Assembly (NCBI GenBank): GCA_947476325.1
Contig: CANJPZ010000009.1
Location: forward strand, 1-64,000
Direction of reading: 5' to 3'
DNA length: 64,000 bases
Source: Caulobacteraceae bacterium
GTDB taxonomy: Bacteria; Pseudomonadota; Alphaproteobacteria; Caulobacterales; Caulobacteraceae
In this document: one piece after another, positions 1 to 9,791 of the stretch
How positions within the stretch are numbered: the first letter of the stretch is position 1
Layout of the letters: each line of letters begins with the position of its first letter
The notes under the pieces: generated by a model
Seen by the model: the letters and a program-made list of their open reading frames with translations, nothing else
Told to the model about the DNA's origin: nothing
Database searches by the model: none
Made by a program: the position numbers and the translations under genes

Positions 1-1974
1 GTCGGTGAAGCCTTCTTCGATCACCTTCTTGGCGTTGTCCCAGGCGCCGCCGCCCGAGGTCATCGAGATGGCGACGAACAGGCCGGTGACGATCACGCCC
101 ATCAGCATCGCGCCGACCGCAGCAAAGGCTTCAGCCTTGGTCGCAATGGCGTTGATGAAGAAGAACAGGACTACCGGGCTGGCGACCGGCAGAAGCGAAG
201 GCACGATCATTTCCTTGATCGCGGCCTTGGTCAGGATGTCTACGGCGCGGCCGTATTCCGGCTTGACCTCACCGGTCATGATGCCGGGATTTTCGCGGAA
301 CTGGCGGCGAACCTCGACCACCACCGACTGGGCTGCGCGGCCGACGGCGGTCATCGACATGCCACCGAACAGGAACGGCAGCAGACCGCCGAACAGCAGG
401 CCGACCACGACGTAGGGGCTGGACAGATCGAAGGTGACCACGCCGATACCGTCGAAGAACGAACCGGGCGTTGCTTCAGCCGAGAAGAACTTCAGGTCTT
501 CGGTATAGGCGGCGAACAGCACCAGGGCGCCGAGACCGGCCGAGCCGATCGCATAGCCCTTGGTGACGGCCTTGGTGGTGTTGCCCACGGCGTCGAGCGC
601 ATCAGTGGTGACACGCACTTCCTTGGGTAGACCCGCCATTTCCGCGATGCCGCCGGCGTTGTCGGTGACCGGGCCGAAGGCGTCGAGAGCGACGATAAAG
701 CCGGCCAGCGACAGCATGGCGGTGGTGGCGATGGCGATTCCGAACAGGCCCGCCAGGTTATAGGTGACGATGATGCCGGCGATGATCACCAGCGCGGGAA
801 GCGCGGTGGACTCCAGCGACATGGCCAGGCCCTGGATGACGTTGGTGCCGTGGCCGGAAACCGACGACTGGGCGATGGAACGGACCGGACGATAGCCCGT
901 GCCGGTGTAGTATTCGGTGATCATAACGATGGCGGCCGTAACGGCCAGGCCGACCATGCCGCACAGGAACAGGCCCATGGAATCGAACGTGCGCGAGGCG
1001 CCGGCGCTGATGACGGTGACGGGCTCGGGAACCAGGTACTGGGTGACGCCGTAGATGGCGACGACCGACAGAATGCCGGTGACGATCAGGCCCTGATAGA
1101 GCGCGCCCATGATGTTGCCTGACTTGCCCAGGCGCACGGCGAAGGTGCCGAAGATCGAGGTGACGACGCCGACTCCGCAAATGGCGAGCGGCAGCAGCAT
1201 CATGTTGGCCACGACTTCCGACCCGCGGAAGAAGATGGCGGCCAGAAGCATGGTGGCGACAGTGGTCACCGCATAGGTTTCAAACAGGTCGGCGGCCATG
1301 CCGGCGCAGTCGCCGACGTTGTCGCCCACGTTGTCGGCGATGGTTGCGGCGTTGCGGGGGTCATCTTCCGGAATACCGGCCTCGACCTTGCCGACCATAT
1401 CGCCGCCGACGTCAGCGCCCTTGGTGAAGATGCCGCCGCCGAGGCGGGCGAAGATCGAGATCAGGGATGCGCCGAAGCCCAGCGAAAGCAGGGCGTTGAC
1501 GACCACCCGGTCCGAAGCATGGATGTTGGTCAGAACCGCGTAATAGCCCGCAACCCCGATCAGGGCGAAGCCGGCGACCAGCAGGCCGGTGATGGCGCCT
1601 GAGGTGAAGGCCAGGTTCAGGCCCTTGGCCAGACTTTCTGACGCCGCCTGTGCGGTGCGCACATTGGCCCGCACCGAGATCAGCATGCCGGCAAAACCGG
1701 CGCCGCCCGAAAGCACCGCGCCGATGACAAAGCCGACCGGCGCTTCCCAATTCCTGAAGAAGATGGCCAGGGCGATGGTGACGACCAGACCAACGATGCC
1801 GATGGTCATGTACTGGCGCCGCAGATAGGCTTGGGCGCCTTCCTGGATCGCCGCGGCGATCTCCTGCATCCGGGCGTTGCCCGGCGATTTCTTGAGCAGC
1901 GCAACTGCCTGGACGATGCCGTACAGCACAGCCAGGAAGCCCGCGATAATGACGAGCAGAAGTGTGGTGTTCAT
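1..1974 (-). CDS. hppA: K+-insensitive proton-translocating membrane pyrophosphatase (3' end outside window)
   Basis: Hydrolyses pyrophosphate in the inner membrane and uses the energy to pump protons. About 658 residues are visible from an ATG at 1974, and the C-terminus lies beyond the window edge (the family is usually about 670-720 residues). Many hydrophobic helices run through the protein. The pyrophosphate/Mg-binding loop reads [20 protein letters not shown] (encoded near 1383-1442). The stretch [14 protein letters not shown] (near 555-600) has lysine at the position that separates the K+-independent class (Lys) from the K+-dependent class (Ala), so I call it K+-independent. The gene stands alone with a roughly 200-base leader that contains a stable hairpin. 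Confidence 0.97.
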   Translation of the reverse strand, partial: MNTTLLLVIIAGFLAVLYGIVQAVALLKKSPGNARMQEIAAAIQEGAQAYLRRQYMTIGIVGLVVTIALAIFFRNWEAPVGFVIGAVLSGGAGFAGMLISVRANVRTAQAASESLAKGLNLAFTSGAITGLLVAGFALIGVAGYYAVLTNIHASDRVVVNALLSLGFGASLISIFARLGGGIFTKGADVGGDMVGKVEAGIPEDDPRNAATIADNVGDNVGDCAGMAADLFETYAVTTVATMLLAAIFFRGSEVVANMMLLPLAICGVGVVTSIFGTFAVRLGKSGNIMGALYQGLIVTGILSVVAIYGVTQYLVPEPVTVISAGASRTFDSMGLFLCGMVGLAVTAAIVMITEYYTGTGYRPVRSIAQSSVSGHGTNVIQGLAMSLESTALPALVIIAGIIVTYNLAGLFGIAIATTAMLSLAGFIVALDAFGPVTDNAGGIAEMAGLPKEVRVTTDALDAVGNTTKAVTKGYAIGSAGLGALVLFAAYTEDLKFFSAEATPGSFFDGIGVVTFDLSSPYVVVGLLFGGLLPFLFGGMSMTAVGRAAQSVVVEVRRQFRENPGIMTGEVKPEYGRAVDILTKAAIKEMIVPSLLPVASPVVLFFFINAIATKAEAFAAVGAMLMGVIVTGLFVAISMTSGGGAWDNAKKVIEEGFTD

Positions 1975-2007
1975 GGTGAAGGCGGCCCTTTTTCTAGCGT
2001 GCGGAAG

Positions 2008-2026
2008 GCCGCTTTCGAAAAGCGGC
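2008..2026. promoter_or_regulatory. Perfect hairpin in the hppA leader
   Basis: GCCGCTTT/AAAGCGGC is a perfect 8-bp inverted repeat around a 3-base loop, about 34 bases upstream of the hppA start. A second GC-rich inverted repeat (CCGGGCG...CGCCCCCGG, near 2066-2090) lies farther upstream. No T tract follows on either strand, so these are not obvious terminators. They may be leader RNA structure or operators. No known riboswitch was recognised. Confidence 0.3.
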
Positions 2027-2183
2027 TGGAGCCCAAAACGAGCTCACTCTTCCGGTATCTCCCCCGGGCGCACGACGCCCCCGGCCCAAAAGTGGGGGAT
2101 AAGTGCCAAATCAGAGGCCTCAGCGCAACCGGCGAAAGCACCTTTCACCAGATAAGCGAATTCGTGACGTTGCCGTCCATGCC

Positions 2184-2600
2184 TCAGCGCGGTGCAGTCA
2201 CCTTCGTGGATTTCGGGGTTTGCGCCATGACGCGCACGCCGATGATGCCGCGATCAGGCGTGATGGAGCGGATGTCAGCCAGCAGGCTCGCGCAAAGCTT
2301 GGCCTCGTCGATCCGGGTGTAATCACCCTCGACGATGAACGGCGTGCGATGGGCAGCGCGCACCAGGGCGTCACGAAAGAACGGCTCTTTCGGCCGTATG
2401 GTGTCGGTCGGCGTATTGGGCGCCAGATCAACGCGGACGTTGACGAACACATAGTTGAGCAGCTGGCCGCGCACGATGATCGGCAGGGCGACGGGCGAGA
2501 TATTGATATAGCTGGGTGGCGGCGCCTTGGGGTCCGCCTCCTTGGCGGCGGCGGGCGTTGCGACCGCGAGCAGCATCAGCAATGTGCCAAGAACCTTCAT
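2184..2600 (-). CDS. Small exported protein of unknown function
   Basis: 138 residues starting at an ATG. The N-terminus MKVLGTLLMLLAVATPAAA is a clear Sec signal peptide with an AxA-like cleavage site, so the mature protein (about 118 residues) is probably periplasmic. The mature part has a Pro-rich start and alternating beta-like segments, then a helix around SLLADIRSI. The general pattern loosely resembles FliL-type domains, but that is only an impression and no catalytic motif is visible. It lies 24 bases downstream of thiL on the same strand, so it may be the last gene of the rib-nusB-thiL transcript. Confidence 0.75.
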   Translation of the reverse strand: MKVLGTLLMLLAVATPAAAKEADPKAPPPSYINISPVALPIIVRGQLLNYVFVNVRVDLAPNTPTDTIRPKEPFFRDALVRAAHRTPFIVEGDYTRIDEAKLCASLLADIRSITPDRGIIGVRVMAQTPKSTKVTAPR

Positions 2601-2624
2601 GCCCCAAGCCTAGGGGCCGGATGT

Positions 2625-3575
2625 TTAGGCTTCGTTGCCGTGGCGGTATCCGGCGCGGGCAATCGTAAGAGGGCGTCCATCAAGCTGGGCGCGTACGCCC
2701 TGCCCTTCGGTGACCCGCCCGATAACGGTAAAGCCTGGCAGGACCTGAGCCGCTGTGGCGACGACCTGATAGTCATCGCCGCCAGTCGCCAGAGCCACCA
2801 GCGCCGCCGCCGGGTCAGGCTGCAGGGCCAACCAAGTGGTCGCCTCGACCGACAGCGGTATCTGAGAAAGTTCCAGCTCCAGGGTCAGACCGCTGGCTTC
2901 GGCGATCCGTCCGGCGTCGGCGATCAGGCCGTCCGATATATCCGCCGCCGCCGATGCGCCTGACAGGTCCAGGTCGAGCCGCGGCTCTGGCAGGCGATAA
3001 CGGGCGGCCAGACGGGACCGGTCGGGCTCAGACAATATCGCCAGTCCGCCCCGCGCCGCCTCCAGTCCCAGCCAGCCGTCGCCAATCGGCCCGGATGCCT
3101 GCACCAGATGCCCCGCCTTTGCGCCTGAGCGCTGGACCATCCGGCCGGACTCGACCCACCCCAGCAGGGTCGCTGAAAACACCATCGGCCCGCTCGTGGA
3201 AACCGTATCGCCACCGAACAGCTTCAGGCCGAAGGTCTGCTGATCCTTGGCCAGACCGGCGGCAAAAGCCTCCCGGGCCTCCCAGCCGCGTGAGGCAGGC
3301 CAGGCGCAGGCCAGGAAGTAGCCGTAGGGCGCCGCACCCTTGGCGGCCAGGTCCGACAGATTCACCCGCAACAGTTTGCGCGCCACCAGATCGAGCGGAT
3401 CACCCGTGAGAAAATGCACGCCCTCGACCATAGCGTCCTTGGTGATGACCAGGTCAAAGCCGGGCCGAGAGGGAATAAGCGCCGCATCATCCATCAAGTT
3501 CAGGGATTCAGGAGCGTCCTTCGCCAGCGGGCGAAGCAGCCGGGCAATCACGTCGAACTCGTCAGCCCCGGCCAT
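2625..3575 (-). CDS. thiL: Thiamine-monophosphate kinase
   Basis: Phosphorylates thiamine monophosphate to thiamine diphosphate, the last cofactor step. 316 residues, normal for the family. The start [17 protein letters not shown] fits ThiL N-termini; the reading frame stays open for another 55 codons upstream, but that part lies inside nusB and reads as non-coding. The N-terminal AIRS-type ATP/Mg motif is seen as DDAALI. FGGDTV and ATGGDDYQV match the conserved metal/nucleotide sites. It overlaps the nusB 3' end by 14 bases, so the two are probably translationally coupled. Confidence 0.96.
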   Translation of the reverse strand: MAGADEFDVIARLLRPLAKDAPESLNLMDDAALIPSRPGFDLVITKDAMVEGVHFLTGDPLDLVARKLLRVNLSDLAAKGAAPYGYFLACAWPASRGWEAREAFAAGLAKDQQTFGLKLFGGDTVSTSGPMVFSATLLGWVESGRMVQRSGAKAGHLVQASGPIGDGWLGLEAARGGLAILSEPDRSRLAARYRLPEPRLDLDLSGASAAADISDGLIADAGRIAEASGLTLELELSQIPLSVEATTWLALQPDPAAALVALATGGDDYQVVATAAQVLPGFTVIGRVTEGQGVRAQLDGRPLTIARAGYRHGNEA

Positions 3576-4023
3576 CGCGCGCAATGGCGTCCAGGGCGCC
3601 GTTGACAAACCCCGGCTCGGGACCGTCGAAGAACGACTTGGCGATCTCGACGTACTCATCGATGACGATCTCGGGCGGGTTGTCGCCAAAGCGCAGCTCA
3701 AACCCTGCGGCCCGGAAGATGGCCCGCAAGGTTGCGTCAATGCGCTCCAGCTTCCAGCCCTCGGCCAGATGGCCGGCGATGGCCCGGTCGATAACTACCT
3801 GGTTGGCGACCGCACCGCGCACTGTGGCGGCGAAAAAAGCCTCGTCGGCCTGGGCCAGTTTCTGGCCCTCCATGTCGCCGTCAAATCGATGGTCCTGAAA
3901 CTCACGGATCACGGTCTCGACGCCCGCGCCGCCGGTCTCCATCTGGTACAGCGCCTGAACAGAAGCCAGTCGGGCCACAGAACGCGCCTGATGGCCGGGC
4001 TTCGGCTTGCCGGCCGAGGTCAT
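3562..4023 (-). CDS. nusB: Transcription antitermination factor NusB
   Basis: 153-residue all-helical RNA-binding protein that works with NusE (S10) in antitermination on rRNA operons. Typical segments are [14 protein letters not shown] at the N-terminus, [13 protein letters not shown] in the middle, and the conserved C-terminal INEYVEIAK/FVNG-like stretch, seen here as [12 protein letters not shown] and [11 protein letters not shown]. The ATG overlaps the ribH stop as ATGA. The ribH-nusB pairing is widespread in bacteria. Confidence 0.96.
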   Translation of the reverse strand: MTSAGKPKPGHQARSVARLASVQALYQMETGGAGVETVIREFQDHRFDGDMEGQKLAQADEAFFAATVRGAVANQVVIDRAIAGHLAEGWKLERIDATLRAIFRAAGFELRFGDNPPEIVIDEYVEIAKSFFDGPEPGFVNGALDAIARDGRG

Positions 4024-4484
4024 CGGGCCTGCCCGAGCAGACGGTGCTTCAGCCCCACCAGTTCAAGGCAGGCGCGGGCGGCGAAACCGCCCTTGTCGCT
4101 CTCGGACATTCGGGCCCGGGCCCAGGCCTGTTCTTCATCTTCGACGGTCAGTATGCCGTTGCCGATACAGATGTTCCGCGTGGTGGCCAGGTGCATCAGG
4201 CCGCGGGCCGATTCATTGGCGACGATCTCGAAATGATAGGTCTCGCCGCGGATGATGACGCCAAGCGCGACGTAACCGTCATAGGCCACGCCCGCCGGGC
4301 CATGGCCGCCGGCCTCGGCCAGGGCGATGACGGCGGGGATTTCCAGCGCGCCGGGAACGGTGATCACGTCGCATTCGGCGCCGAACGCTTCGATGGCGTC
4401 GGTGGCCCCTTTCAAAAGTTCATCCGAAAGGTCGGCGTAGAACCGGCCTTCGACGATCAGGATACGGATTTTCGCTTCGGTCAT
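4020..4484 (-). CDS. ribH: 6,7-dimethyl-8-ribityllumazine synthase
   Basis: Condenses 5-amino-6-ribitylaminouracil with dihydroxybutanone phosphate, the penultimate riboflavin step. 154 residues, as expected. Seen: [18 protein letters not shown] near the N-terminus, [14 protein letters not shown] (substrate-binding loop), [21 protein letters not shown] (with the catalytic His region) and the typical [14 protein letters not shown] segment. It lies 36 bases after ribBX on the same strand. Confidence 0.97.
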   Translation of the reverse strand: MTEAKIRILIVEGRFYADLSDELLKGATDAIEAFGAECDVITVPGALEIPAVIALAEAGGHGPAGVAYDGYVALGVIIRGETYHFEIVANESARGLMHLATTRNICIGNGILTVEDEEQAWARARMSESDKGGFAARACLELVGLKHRLLGQAR

Positions 4485-4520
4485 GGTCGGTCTCTAGCAC
4501 CAAATCGGCACGCGGGTCGC

Positions 4521-5621
4521 TCAGGAAAGCGGACGGCGCTCGACGATTTGCAGGCCATAGCCCTCGGCGGCGGCCAGGCGCACCGGGCTGGAACTCAAAA
4601 GGATCATATCCCGCACCCCGAGATCCAGCAGTATCTGGGCGCCCACCCCATAATCGCGCAACGCATTGGGGGCCGGATCCAGGCCTGTTCCGCCATAGCG
4701 CTCGGACAGCCAGGTCGGCGACGGATCGCGGATGAACACCGCCACCCCCGCCCCGTCGTGCTCCGAAATGGCCTTGAGCGCCGCAGGCACATAATCGCGC
4801 CGCGCCTCGTCATGGCCCAGCATGTCGGCGGCGAAATCAACCCGGTGCATACGCACCATGGTCGGCGCCGTGGGATCGATCTTGCCCTTGACCAGCGCGA
4901 TGTGTTCCGACCGGTCGATGGTGTGCCGGAACACCAGCATGCGGAACGGGCCGCCGTAGACGCTCTCGAAATGGGTATCCAGCACGCGCTCGACCTGGCG
5001 CTCTGTGCGGCGGCGATAGGCGATCAGGTCGGCGATGGTGCCGATCTTCAGGCCGTGCAGTTGCGCAAACGCCACCAGGTCCGGCAGTCGCGCCATTGAA
5101 CCGTCGTCGTTCATGATCTCGCAGATCACGCCGGCCGGCTGCAGCCCCGCCATGCGGCTGATGTCGACCGCCGCTTCCGTGTGGCCGGCGCGAACCAGAA
5201 CGCCGCCGTCCTTGGCGACCAGCGGAAACACGTGGCCTGGCGAGACGATGTCGCGCGCATCCCGGGTTGGATCGACCGCCACGGCGATGGTGTGGGCCCG
5301 GTCGTGGGCGGATATCCCCGTCGTCACCCCTTCCCGCGCCTCGATCGAGACGGTGAAGGCTGTGCCGTGACCCGACTGGTTCTCGGCGGTCATCGGCGGC
5401 AGGCGCAACTGTCGCGAACGCTCTGCGCTGATCGACAGGCAGATCAGGCCGCGCGCATGCTTGGCCATGAAGTTGATCTGGTCGGGCGTGGCAAACTGGG
5501 CCGGGATGATGACATCGCCCTCGTTCTCGCGGTCCTCGGCGTCCACCAGGATGTAGGGACGGCCATTGCGGGCGTCCTCGATAATATCCTCGATGGGCGA
5601 AATGGGGCTATCGGAACTCAC
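4521..5621 (-). CDS. ribB: RibBX: DHBP synthase fused to a degenerate GTP-cyclohydrolase-II-like domain
   Basis: Residues 1 to about 205 are a complete 3,4-dihydroxy-2-butanone-4-phosphate synthase: [10 protein letters not shown] (acidic metal loop), [20 protein letters not shown] and ICEIMNDDG are all present. The remaining 160 residues align in layout with GTP cyclohydrolase II, but the zinc-cysteine motif (SCLTGD...RCDCG) is replaced by [18 protein letters not shown] with no cysteines. The second domain should therefore lack cyclohydrolase activity (the RibX domain known from alphaproteobacteria). The start is GTG, overlapping the ribE stop as GTGA. GTP cyclohydrolase II must come from another locus. 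Confidence 0.93.
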   Translation of the reverse strand: MSSDSPISPIEDIIEDARNGRPYILVDAEDRENEGDVIIPAQFATPDQINFMAKHARGLICLSISAERSRQLRLPPMTAENQSGHGTAFTVSIEAREGVTTGISAHDRAHTIAVAVDPTRDARDIVSPGHVFPLVAKDGGVLVRAGHTEAAVDISRMAGLQPAGVICEIMNDDGSMARLPDLVAFAQLHGLKIGTIADLIAYRRRTERQVERVLDTHFESVYGGPFRMLVFRHTIDRSEHIALVKGKIDPTAPTMVRMHRVDFAADMLGHDEARRDYVPAALKAISEHDGAGVAVFIRDPSPTWLSERYGGTGLDPAPNALRDYGVGAQILLDLGVRDMILLSSSPVRLAAAEGYGLQIVERRPLS

Positions 5622-6208
5622 GCGGTTTGTCTCCAGCGGGCCAGATAGCGGGCCAGCATATCGATTTCGAGATTGACCCGGCTGCCGGCGACAAGGTCGC
5701 CCAGCGTCGTCACGTCCCAGGTGTGAGGGATCAGATTGACGCCGAACACATCGTCATCGACGTCATTGACGGTCAGTGACACGCCTTCAACAGTGATCGA
5801 GCCCTTGGGGGCGATATAACGGTGCAGCGGCCGGGGCGCGCGGACCTGCACCCTGTGCGAGCCGCCTTCCAGAGCGACCGACAGGACTTCACCGACCCCG
5901 TCGACATGGCCCGAGACGATATGCCCGCCCAACTCATCGCCCACCCGGGCGGCGCGTTCCAGATTGATGCGCGCGCCCTCAACCCAGCCGCCCAACGTTG
6001 TCTTTGACAAGGTCTCACCGGAGACCTCGACCGCGAACCAGTCCGGGCCTTTTTCCACCACGGTCAAACAACAGCCGGCGTGGCTGATCGAGGCGCCAAT
6101 ATCGACGCTCGACATGTCATAGCGCGTCGCCACCTCAAACCGCCGGTCGCGGTTGGTGTCACGCGCCGAAACGATGCGGCCGATATCGGTGATGATGCCG
6201 GTGAACAT
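5618..6208 (-). CDS. ribE: Riboflavin synthase alpha chain
   Basis: Dismutates two molecules of dimethylribityllumazine to riboflavin and a pyrimidine that is recycled. 196 residues built from two lumazine-binding repeats. The chosen start gives the canonical MFTGIITDIG N-terminus; the open frame extends 13 codons further upstream but runs into ribD. Seen: ISHAGCCLTVV in repeat 1, GGHIVSGHVDGVGEV in the linker, and the repeat-2 equivalent SITVEGVSLTVNDV. It follows ribD after one base and overlaps ribBX. Confidence 0.97.
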   Translation of the reverse strand: MFTGIITDIGRIVSARDTNRDRRFEVATRYDMSSVDIGASISHAGCCLTVVEKGPDWFAVEVSGETLSKTTLGGWVEGARINLERAARVGDELGGHIVSGHVDGVGEVLSVALEGGSHRVQVRAPRPLHRYIAPKGSITVEGVSLTVNDVDDDVFGVNLIPHTWDVTTLGDLVAGSRVNLEIDMLARYLARWRQTA

Positions 6209-6209
6209 T

Positions 6210-6851
6210 CTAAAGCCTCTCGTAGCGCTCCCAAAGGTCATCCCCAAGCGAGATTACCTCGGTGCGCTTGAAGCGGGGCGCGTCGGACAGGCGCTTAAGC
6301 ACGAAATCCCCGACCGCGGGCCGGCCCTCGTCGCCCAGGATGATCGGGGCCCGGAACCACTCAATGACGTCCACCAGACCGGCGGACAGAAAGCTCGCCG
6401 CAACTTGCCCGCCGCCTTCGACCATCAGGTCATCGATCCCCCGGTCTGCCAACGCTTTGAGCGACAAGGCCAGGTCCGGCCGGCCATCGCGCGCGCCGAC
6501 CTTGAGGACCGTTACATCTGTTCCCGCCAGCCCGTCCGCCGAACCGTCGCTGGCGACAACCACGGTAGGAAGCCGTTTCGCCTCTGTGACCAACTTCAGG
6601 CCATGGGGCAGACGCTGACCGCTGTCCAGCACCACCCGCACCGGCTGGGCGCCCACATACTCCGCCAGGCGAACCGTCAGATCCGGATCATCAGCAATCG
6701 CTGTCTCGACACCGACCAGAACAGCGTGGTGCATGGCCCGGAGCTTGTGGACCTGGGCACGCGCCGCCTCGCCGGTAATCCACCGGCTCTCTCCGGAAGC
6801 GGTTGCGATGCGGCCGTCGAGCGAGGTGGCGAGCTTGAGGGTGACCCTCAC
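6210..6851 (-). CDS. ribD: RibD-type 5-amino-6-(5-phosphoribosylamino)uracil reductase, deaminase domain absent
   Basis: 213 residues that correspond only to the C-terminal NADPH-dependent reductase half of RibD. Seen: [20 protein letters not shown] (substrate/NADPH site start), [25 protein letters not shown] and the conserved [13 protein letters not shown]. The N-terminal zinc deaminase domain (HAE...PCxxxGRTPPC) is missing: upstream sequence is the intact nrdR gene, so this is not a local frameshift. The start is GTG, overlapping the nrdR stop as GTGA. The deaminase must be encoded elsewhere, or a different enzyme supplies that step. Confidence 0.88.
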   Translation of the reverse strand: MRVTLKLATSLDGRIATASGESRWITGEAARAQVHKLRAMHHAVLVGVETAIADDPDLTVRLAEYVGAQPVRVVLDSGQRLPHGLKLVTEAKRLPTVVVASDGSADGLAGTDVTVLKVGARDGRPDLALSLKALADRGIDDLMVEGGGQVAASFLSAGLVDVIEWFRAPIILGDEGRPAVGDFVLKRLSDAPRFKRTEVISLGDDLWERYERL

Positions 6852-7327
6852 GGCTCTTCAGCTCCGTCCTCGCCATCGGCATAGCCTTCGTCGGACAGGA
6901 ATTTGGCGAAATCCTCGGTCTCGCGGAAGTCGCGATAAACCGAGGCGTAACGGACATAGGCCACCTCATCGAGGTTCTTCAGCGCCTTCATGACCATCTC
7001 GCCGACCACGTGGGACGGCAACTCGGTCTCGCCCATGCTTTCCAGCTGGCGGACAATGCCAGAGACCATCCGCTCGACCCTGTCCGGATCGATGGGCCGT
7101 TTGCGCAGCGCGATACTGACAGAACGCGCCAGCTTGTCCCGGTCGAACGGCAGCCTGCGGCCCGAGCGTTTGAGAATGGTGATCTCGCGAAGCTGCACGC
7201 GCTCAAAGGTCGTAAAGCGCCCCCCGCACTGCGGGCACAGCCGCCGGCGCCGGATCGCAGCCCCGTCCTCGGACGGCCGCGAGTCCTTCACCTGACTTTC
7301 AGCATGTCCGCAAAATGGACAGCGCAT
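6848..7327 (-). CDS. nrdR: Transcriptional repressor NrdR
   Basis: ATP/dATP-sensing repressor of ribonucleotide reductase genes. 159 residues. The N-terminal zinc ribbon has Cys3/Cys6 (CPFC) and Cys31/Cys34 (CPQC), followed by [15 protein letters not shown] and an ATP-cone ([18 protein letters not shown]...). The C-terminus is acidic (DGEDGAEEP). It heads the overlapping nrdR-ribD-ribE-ribBX run, about 93 bases downstream of glyA, as in many alphaproteobacteria. Confidence 0.97.
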   Translation of the reverse strand: MRCPFCGHAESQVKDSRPSEDGAAIRRRRLCPQCGGRFTTFERVQLREITILKRSGRRLPFDRDKLARSVSIALRKRPIDPDRVERMVSGIVRQLESMGETELPSHVVGEMVMKALKNLDEVAYVRYASVYRDFRETEDFAKFLSDEGYADGEDGAEEP

Positions 7328-7420
7328 CTTGTGCTCCGAACCCGACCAATGGGCCTATGTAGGGGATTGGCCGGGCAAGCGCAAAGGGCCCTCCCATCGG
7401 ACGTCGCCGGACGAGAGGGT

Positions 7421-8710
7421 CTACCCGTAGATCGGGAACCGCTTGCAGAGCGCGATGACTTCTTCCTTGACCCGCGCTTCGACGACCGCGTCGCCCTCGG
7501 CGTTCTGGGACAGGGCTGTGACCACTTCGCCAATCAGCTCGCCGATGCGCCGGAACTCGGCCTCGCCGAAGCCGCGTGTCGTACCGGCCGGCGTGCCTAC
7601 CCGGATGCCCGACGTTACGAACGGTGACTGCGGATCGAACGGGATGCCATTCTTGTTGGTCGTGATGTTGGCCCGCTCCAGCGCGTGCTCTGTGGCCTTG
7701 CCAGTGACGCCCTTGGGGGTCAGATCAACCAGCATCAGGTGGCTGTCGGTGCCGCCCGAGACGATCTTCAGGCCCGACTTCTGCAGCGAATCGGCCAGCA
7801 CCCGCGCATTGGCGATGATCGCCTTGGCGTAGGTCTTGAACTCGGGCTTCAGCGCTTCGCCGAACGCCGCCGCCTTGCCGGCGATGACGTGCATCAGCGG
7901 CCCGCCCTGGATGCCGGGGAAGATGGCCGAATTGAACTTCTTGGCCAGGTCCTCGTCATTGGTCAGGATCAGGCCGCCGCGCGGGCCGCGCAATGTTTTG
8001 TGGGTGGTGCTGGTCACCACATGGGCGTGCGGCACGGGATTAGGATATTCGCCCGCTGCCGCCAGGCCGGCGAAGTGCGCCATATCGACCATCAGGTAAG
8101 CACCAATAGAATCCGCAATTTCTCGGAATTTCTTGAAGTCGATTTCACGGCTGTAGGCCGACCCGCCGGCGATGATCAGCTTGGGTTTTTCGGTCTTTGC
8201 GATCTCGGCCAGGCCTTCATAATCGATCAGCTGGTCCTGCTTGCGCACGGTATAGGCCACCGGCTTGAACCACTTGCCCGACTGGTTGGCAGGGCTGCCG
8301 TGCGTCAGGTGTCCGCCAGCCGCCAGGTCCATGCCCATGAAGGTGTCACCGGGTTTCAACAGGGCGTTGAACACCGCCTGGTTGGCCTGACTGCCCGAGT
8401 GGGGCTGGACGTTGGCGAACCCGGCCCCAAACAGCTTTTTCACCCGCTCGATGGCCAGGGTTTCGATGACGTCCACGAATTCGCAGCCGCCGTAGTAGCG
8501 CTTGCCGGGATAGCCCTCGGCGTACTTGTTGGTCAGAATCGAGCCCTGCGCCTCCAGCACCGCCTTCGAGACGATGTTTTCCGACGCAATCAGCTCGATC
8601 TGGTTCTGCTGACGATCCAGTTCCTGGCCGATGACCCGGGCGATCTCGGGATCGGCCTGGGCCAGGCCTGCGGAAAAAAAGGCGTCGGTCGGCCTGGACT
8701 GAACGGTCAT
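7421..8710 (-). CDS. glyA: Serine hydroxymethyltransferase
   Basis: PLP enzyme that interconverts serine and glycine while charging tetrahydrofolate with a one-carbon unit. 429 residues, full length. Seen: [11 protein letters not shown] near the N-terminus, [15 protein letters not shown], the PLP-lysine motif [15 protein letters not shown], and [16 protein letters not shown] near the C-terminus. It is divergent from the ABC exporter genes and is the likely start of the transcript running into nrdR; no clear terminator separates them. Confidence 0.98.
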   Translation of the reverse strand: MTVQSRPTDAFFSAGLAQADPEIARVIGQELDRQQNQIELIASENIVSKAVLEAQGSILTNKYAEGYPGKRYYGGCEFVDVIETLAIERVKKLFGAGFANVQPHSGSQANQAVFNALLKPGDTFMGMDLAAGGHLTHGSPANQSGKWFKPVAYTVRKQDQLIDYEGLAEIAKTEKPKLIIAGGSAYSREIDFKKFREIADSIGAYLMVDMAHFAGLAAAGEYPNPVPHAHVVTSTTHKTLRGPRGGLILTNDEDLAKKFNSAIFPGIQGGPLMHVIAGKAAAFGEALKPEFKTYAKAIIANARVLADSLQKSGLKIVSGGTDSHLMLVDLTPKGVTGKATEHALERANITTNKNGIPFDPQSPFVTSGIRVGTPAGTTRGFGEAEFRRIGELIGEVVTALSQNAEGDAVVEARVKEEVIALCKRFPIYG

Positions 8711-8815
8711 GGCGAATCCTTTTCGGCGGCCTAGCGGAATGGCGCCTTCTTTAGACCGACGCGCGCGCGGATCAACGAAAGAGTTGCAGCATGATCAGCC
8801 CTTGCCTTAACATCT

Positions 8816-8832
8816 ACTCTGCATTACAGAGT
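8816..8832. promoter_or_regulatory. Candidate operator upstream of the ABC exporter genes
   Basis: ACTCTG-CATTA-CAGAGT is a perfect 6-bp inverted repeat, and a further CTG(N6)CAG lies at 8836-8847. The repeat sits 30 bases before the ATG of the exporter ATPase. It overlaps a possible -10 (TACAGA, 8825-8830) placed 17 bases after TTGCCT (8802-8807). This layout suits a repressor site, but no regulator gene is adjacent. Confidence 0.4.
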
Positions 8833-8861
8833 GCTCTGAATTTGCAGTTGGAGGGCGGCGA

Positions 8862-9791
8862 ATGACAAGTGACGCTGGCGCAGGCTCGTCCGCGGTGCGG
8901 CTGGACGATGTCCGGATGAGGTTCGGCGACGTCGAGGCGCTCGCCGGTCTGACCCTCGATATCGCCCGCGGCAAGGCCACGGTCCTGCTCGGCCCCAATG
9001 GCGCGGGCAAAACCACCGCCATCCGGCTGATGCTGGGGCTGGGCAAGCCGACCAGCGGATCGGTCCAGGTTTTCGGCGCCGACCCCCAGGCGCCGGCTGC
9101 CCGCCGGCGCGTCGGCGTGATGATGCAGGTCGCCAAGGTGCCGGAGAATTTGAAGGTGATCGAGCATATCGACACCTTCCGCGCCTATTATCCCAATCCC
9201 CTGCCTCGCGCCGAACTGGTCGAACTGGCCGGACTGGCCGGACTGGCCGGCTACGAAAGACGCTTCTTCGGACGGCTGTCCGGCGGCGAGCAGCAACGCG
9301 TGCTCTTCGCCCTGGCCATGGCCGGCAATCCTGACCTGTTGTTCCTCGACGAGCCGACCGTGGGCATGGACGTCGACACCCGCCGCGCCTTCTGGAAGCA
9401 GGTCCGCCGCCTCAAGGACGAGGGCCGCACCATCCTTTTGACCACCCACTACCTGGAAGAAGCGGACGCCCTGGCCGACCGCATCGTGGTGCTGGATCAC
9501 GGACGCATCATCGCCGACGGATCCCCGTCCGAGATCAAGAAAAAGGTCTCCGGCCACCGGATCACCTGCCGGACCCGTCTGGCCCTGGCCGAAATCCGCG
9601 CCCTGGCTGGCGTAACCCTGGCGCTGCACGACGACGACCTGACCCTGATCGACACCGACCATCTCGAGGCCGTCCTGCGCGCCATGCTGACCCGCGACGA
9701 AACCCTCAGTGACCTGGCCATCAAGGGCGCGGCTCTGGAAGACGCTTTCGTCGCCATCACCAACGCCGGCAAGTCCGAGGAGAGCCACTGA
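8862..9791 (+). CDS. ABC transporter ATP-binding protein (ABC-2 / drug-exporter type)
   Basis: 309-residue ATPase that energises the permease encoded next. Walker A GPNGAGKTT, signature LSGGEQQRV, Walker B LLFLDEPTVGMD and the switch His (TTHYLEE) are all present. The C-terminal 80 residues are the usual extension of CcmA/NatA-like exporters. A strong Shine-Dalgarno sequence (GGAGGGCGG) precedes the ATG. The stop overlaps the permease start by one base (TGATG). The substrate is unknown. A 9-base tandem repeat encodes LAGLAG in the helical part. Confidence 0.93.
   Translation: MTSDAGAGSSAVRLDDVRMRFGDVEALAGLTLDIARGKATVLLGPNGAGKTTAIRLMLGLGKPTSGSVQVFGADPQAPAARRRVGVMMQVAKVPENLKVIEHIDTFRAYYPNPLPRAELVELAGLAGLAGYERRFFGRLSGGEQQRVLFALAMAGNPDLLFLDEPTVGMDVDTRRAFWKQVRRLKDEGRTILLTTHYLEEADALADRIVVLDHGRIIADGSPSEIKKKVSGHRITCRTRLALAEIRALAGVTLALHDDDLTLIDTDHLEAVLRAMLTRDETLSDLAIKGAALEDAFVAITNAGKSEESH
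9214..9249. repeat. 9-base tandem repeat inside the ABC ATPase gene
   Basis: Four consecutive 9-base units, (A/G)ACTGG(T/C)CG type, encode ELVELAGLAGLAG. The last two are identical. The period is a multiple of three, so slippage would change length without breaking the frame. Confidence 0.7.

Noticed and set aside
4044-5099. 351-codon plus-strand frame
   Set aside because: Antisense to ribH and ribBX; no domain recognised.
7328-7420. Possible FMN riboswitch before the nrdR-rib genes
   Set aside because: The gap between glyA and nrdR is only 93 bases and shows none of the conserved FMN-element segments.
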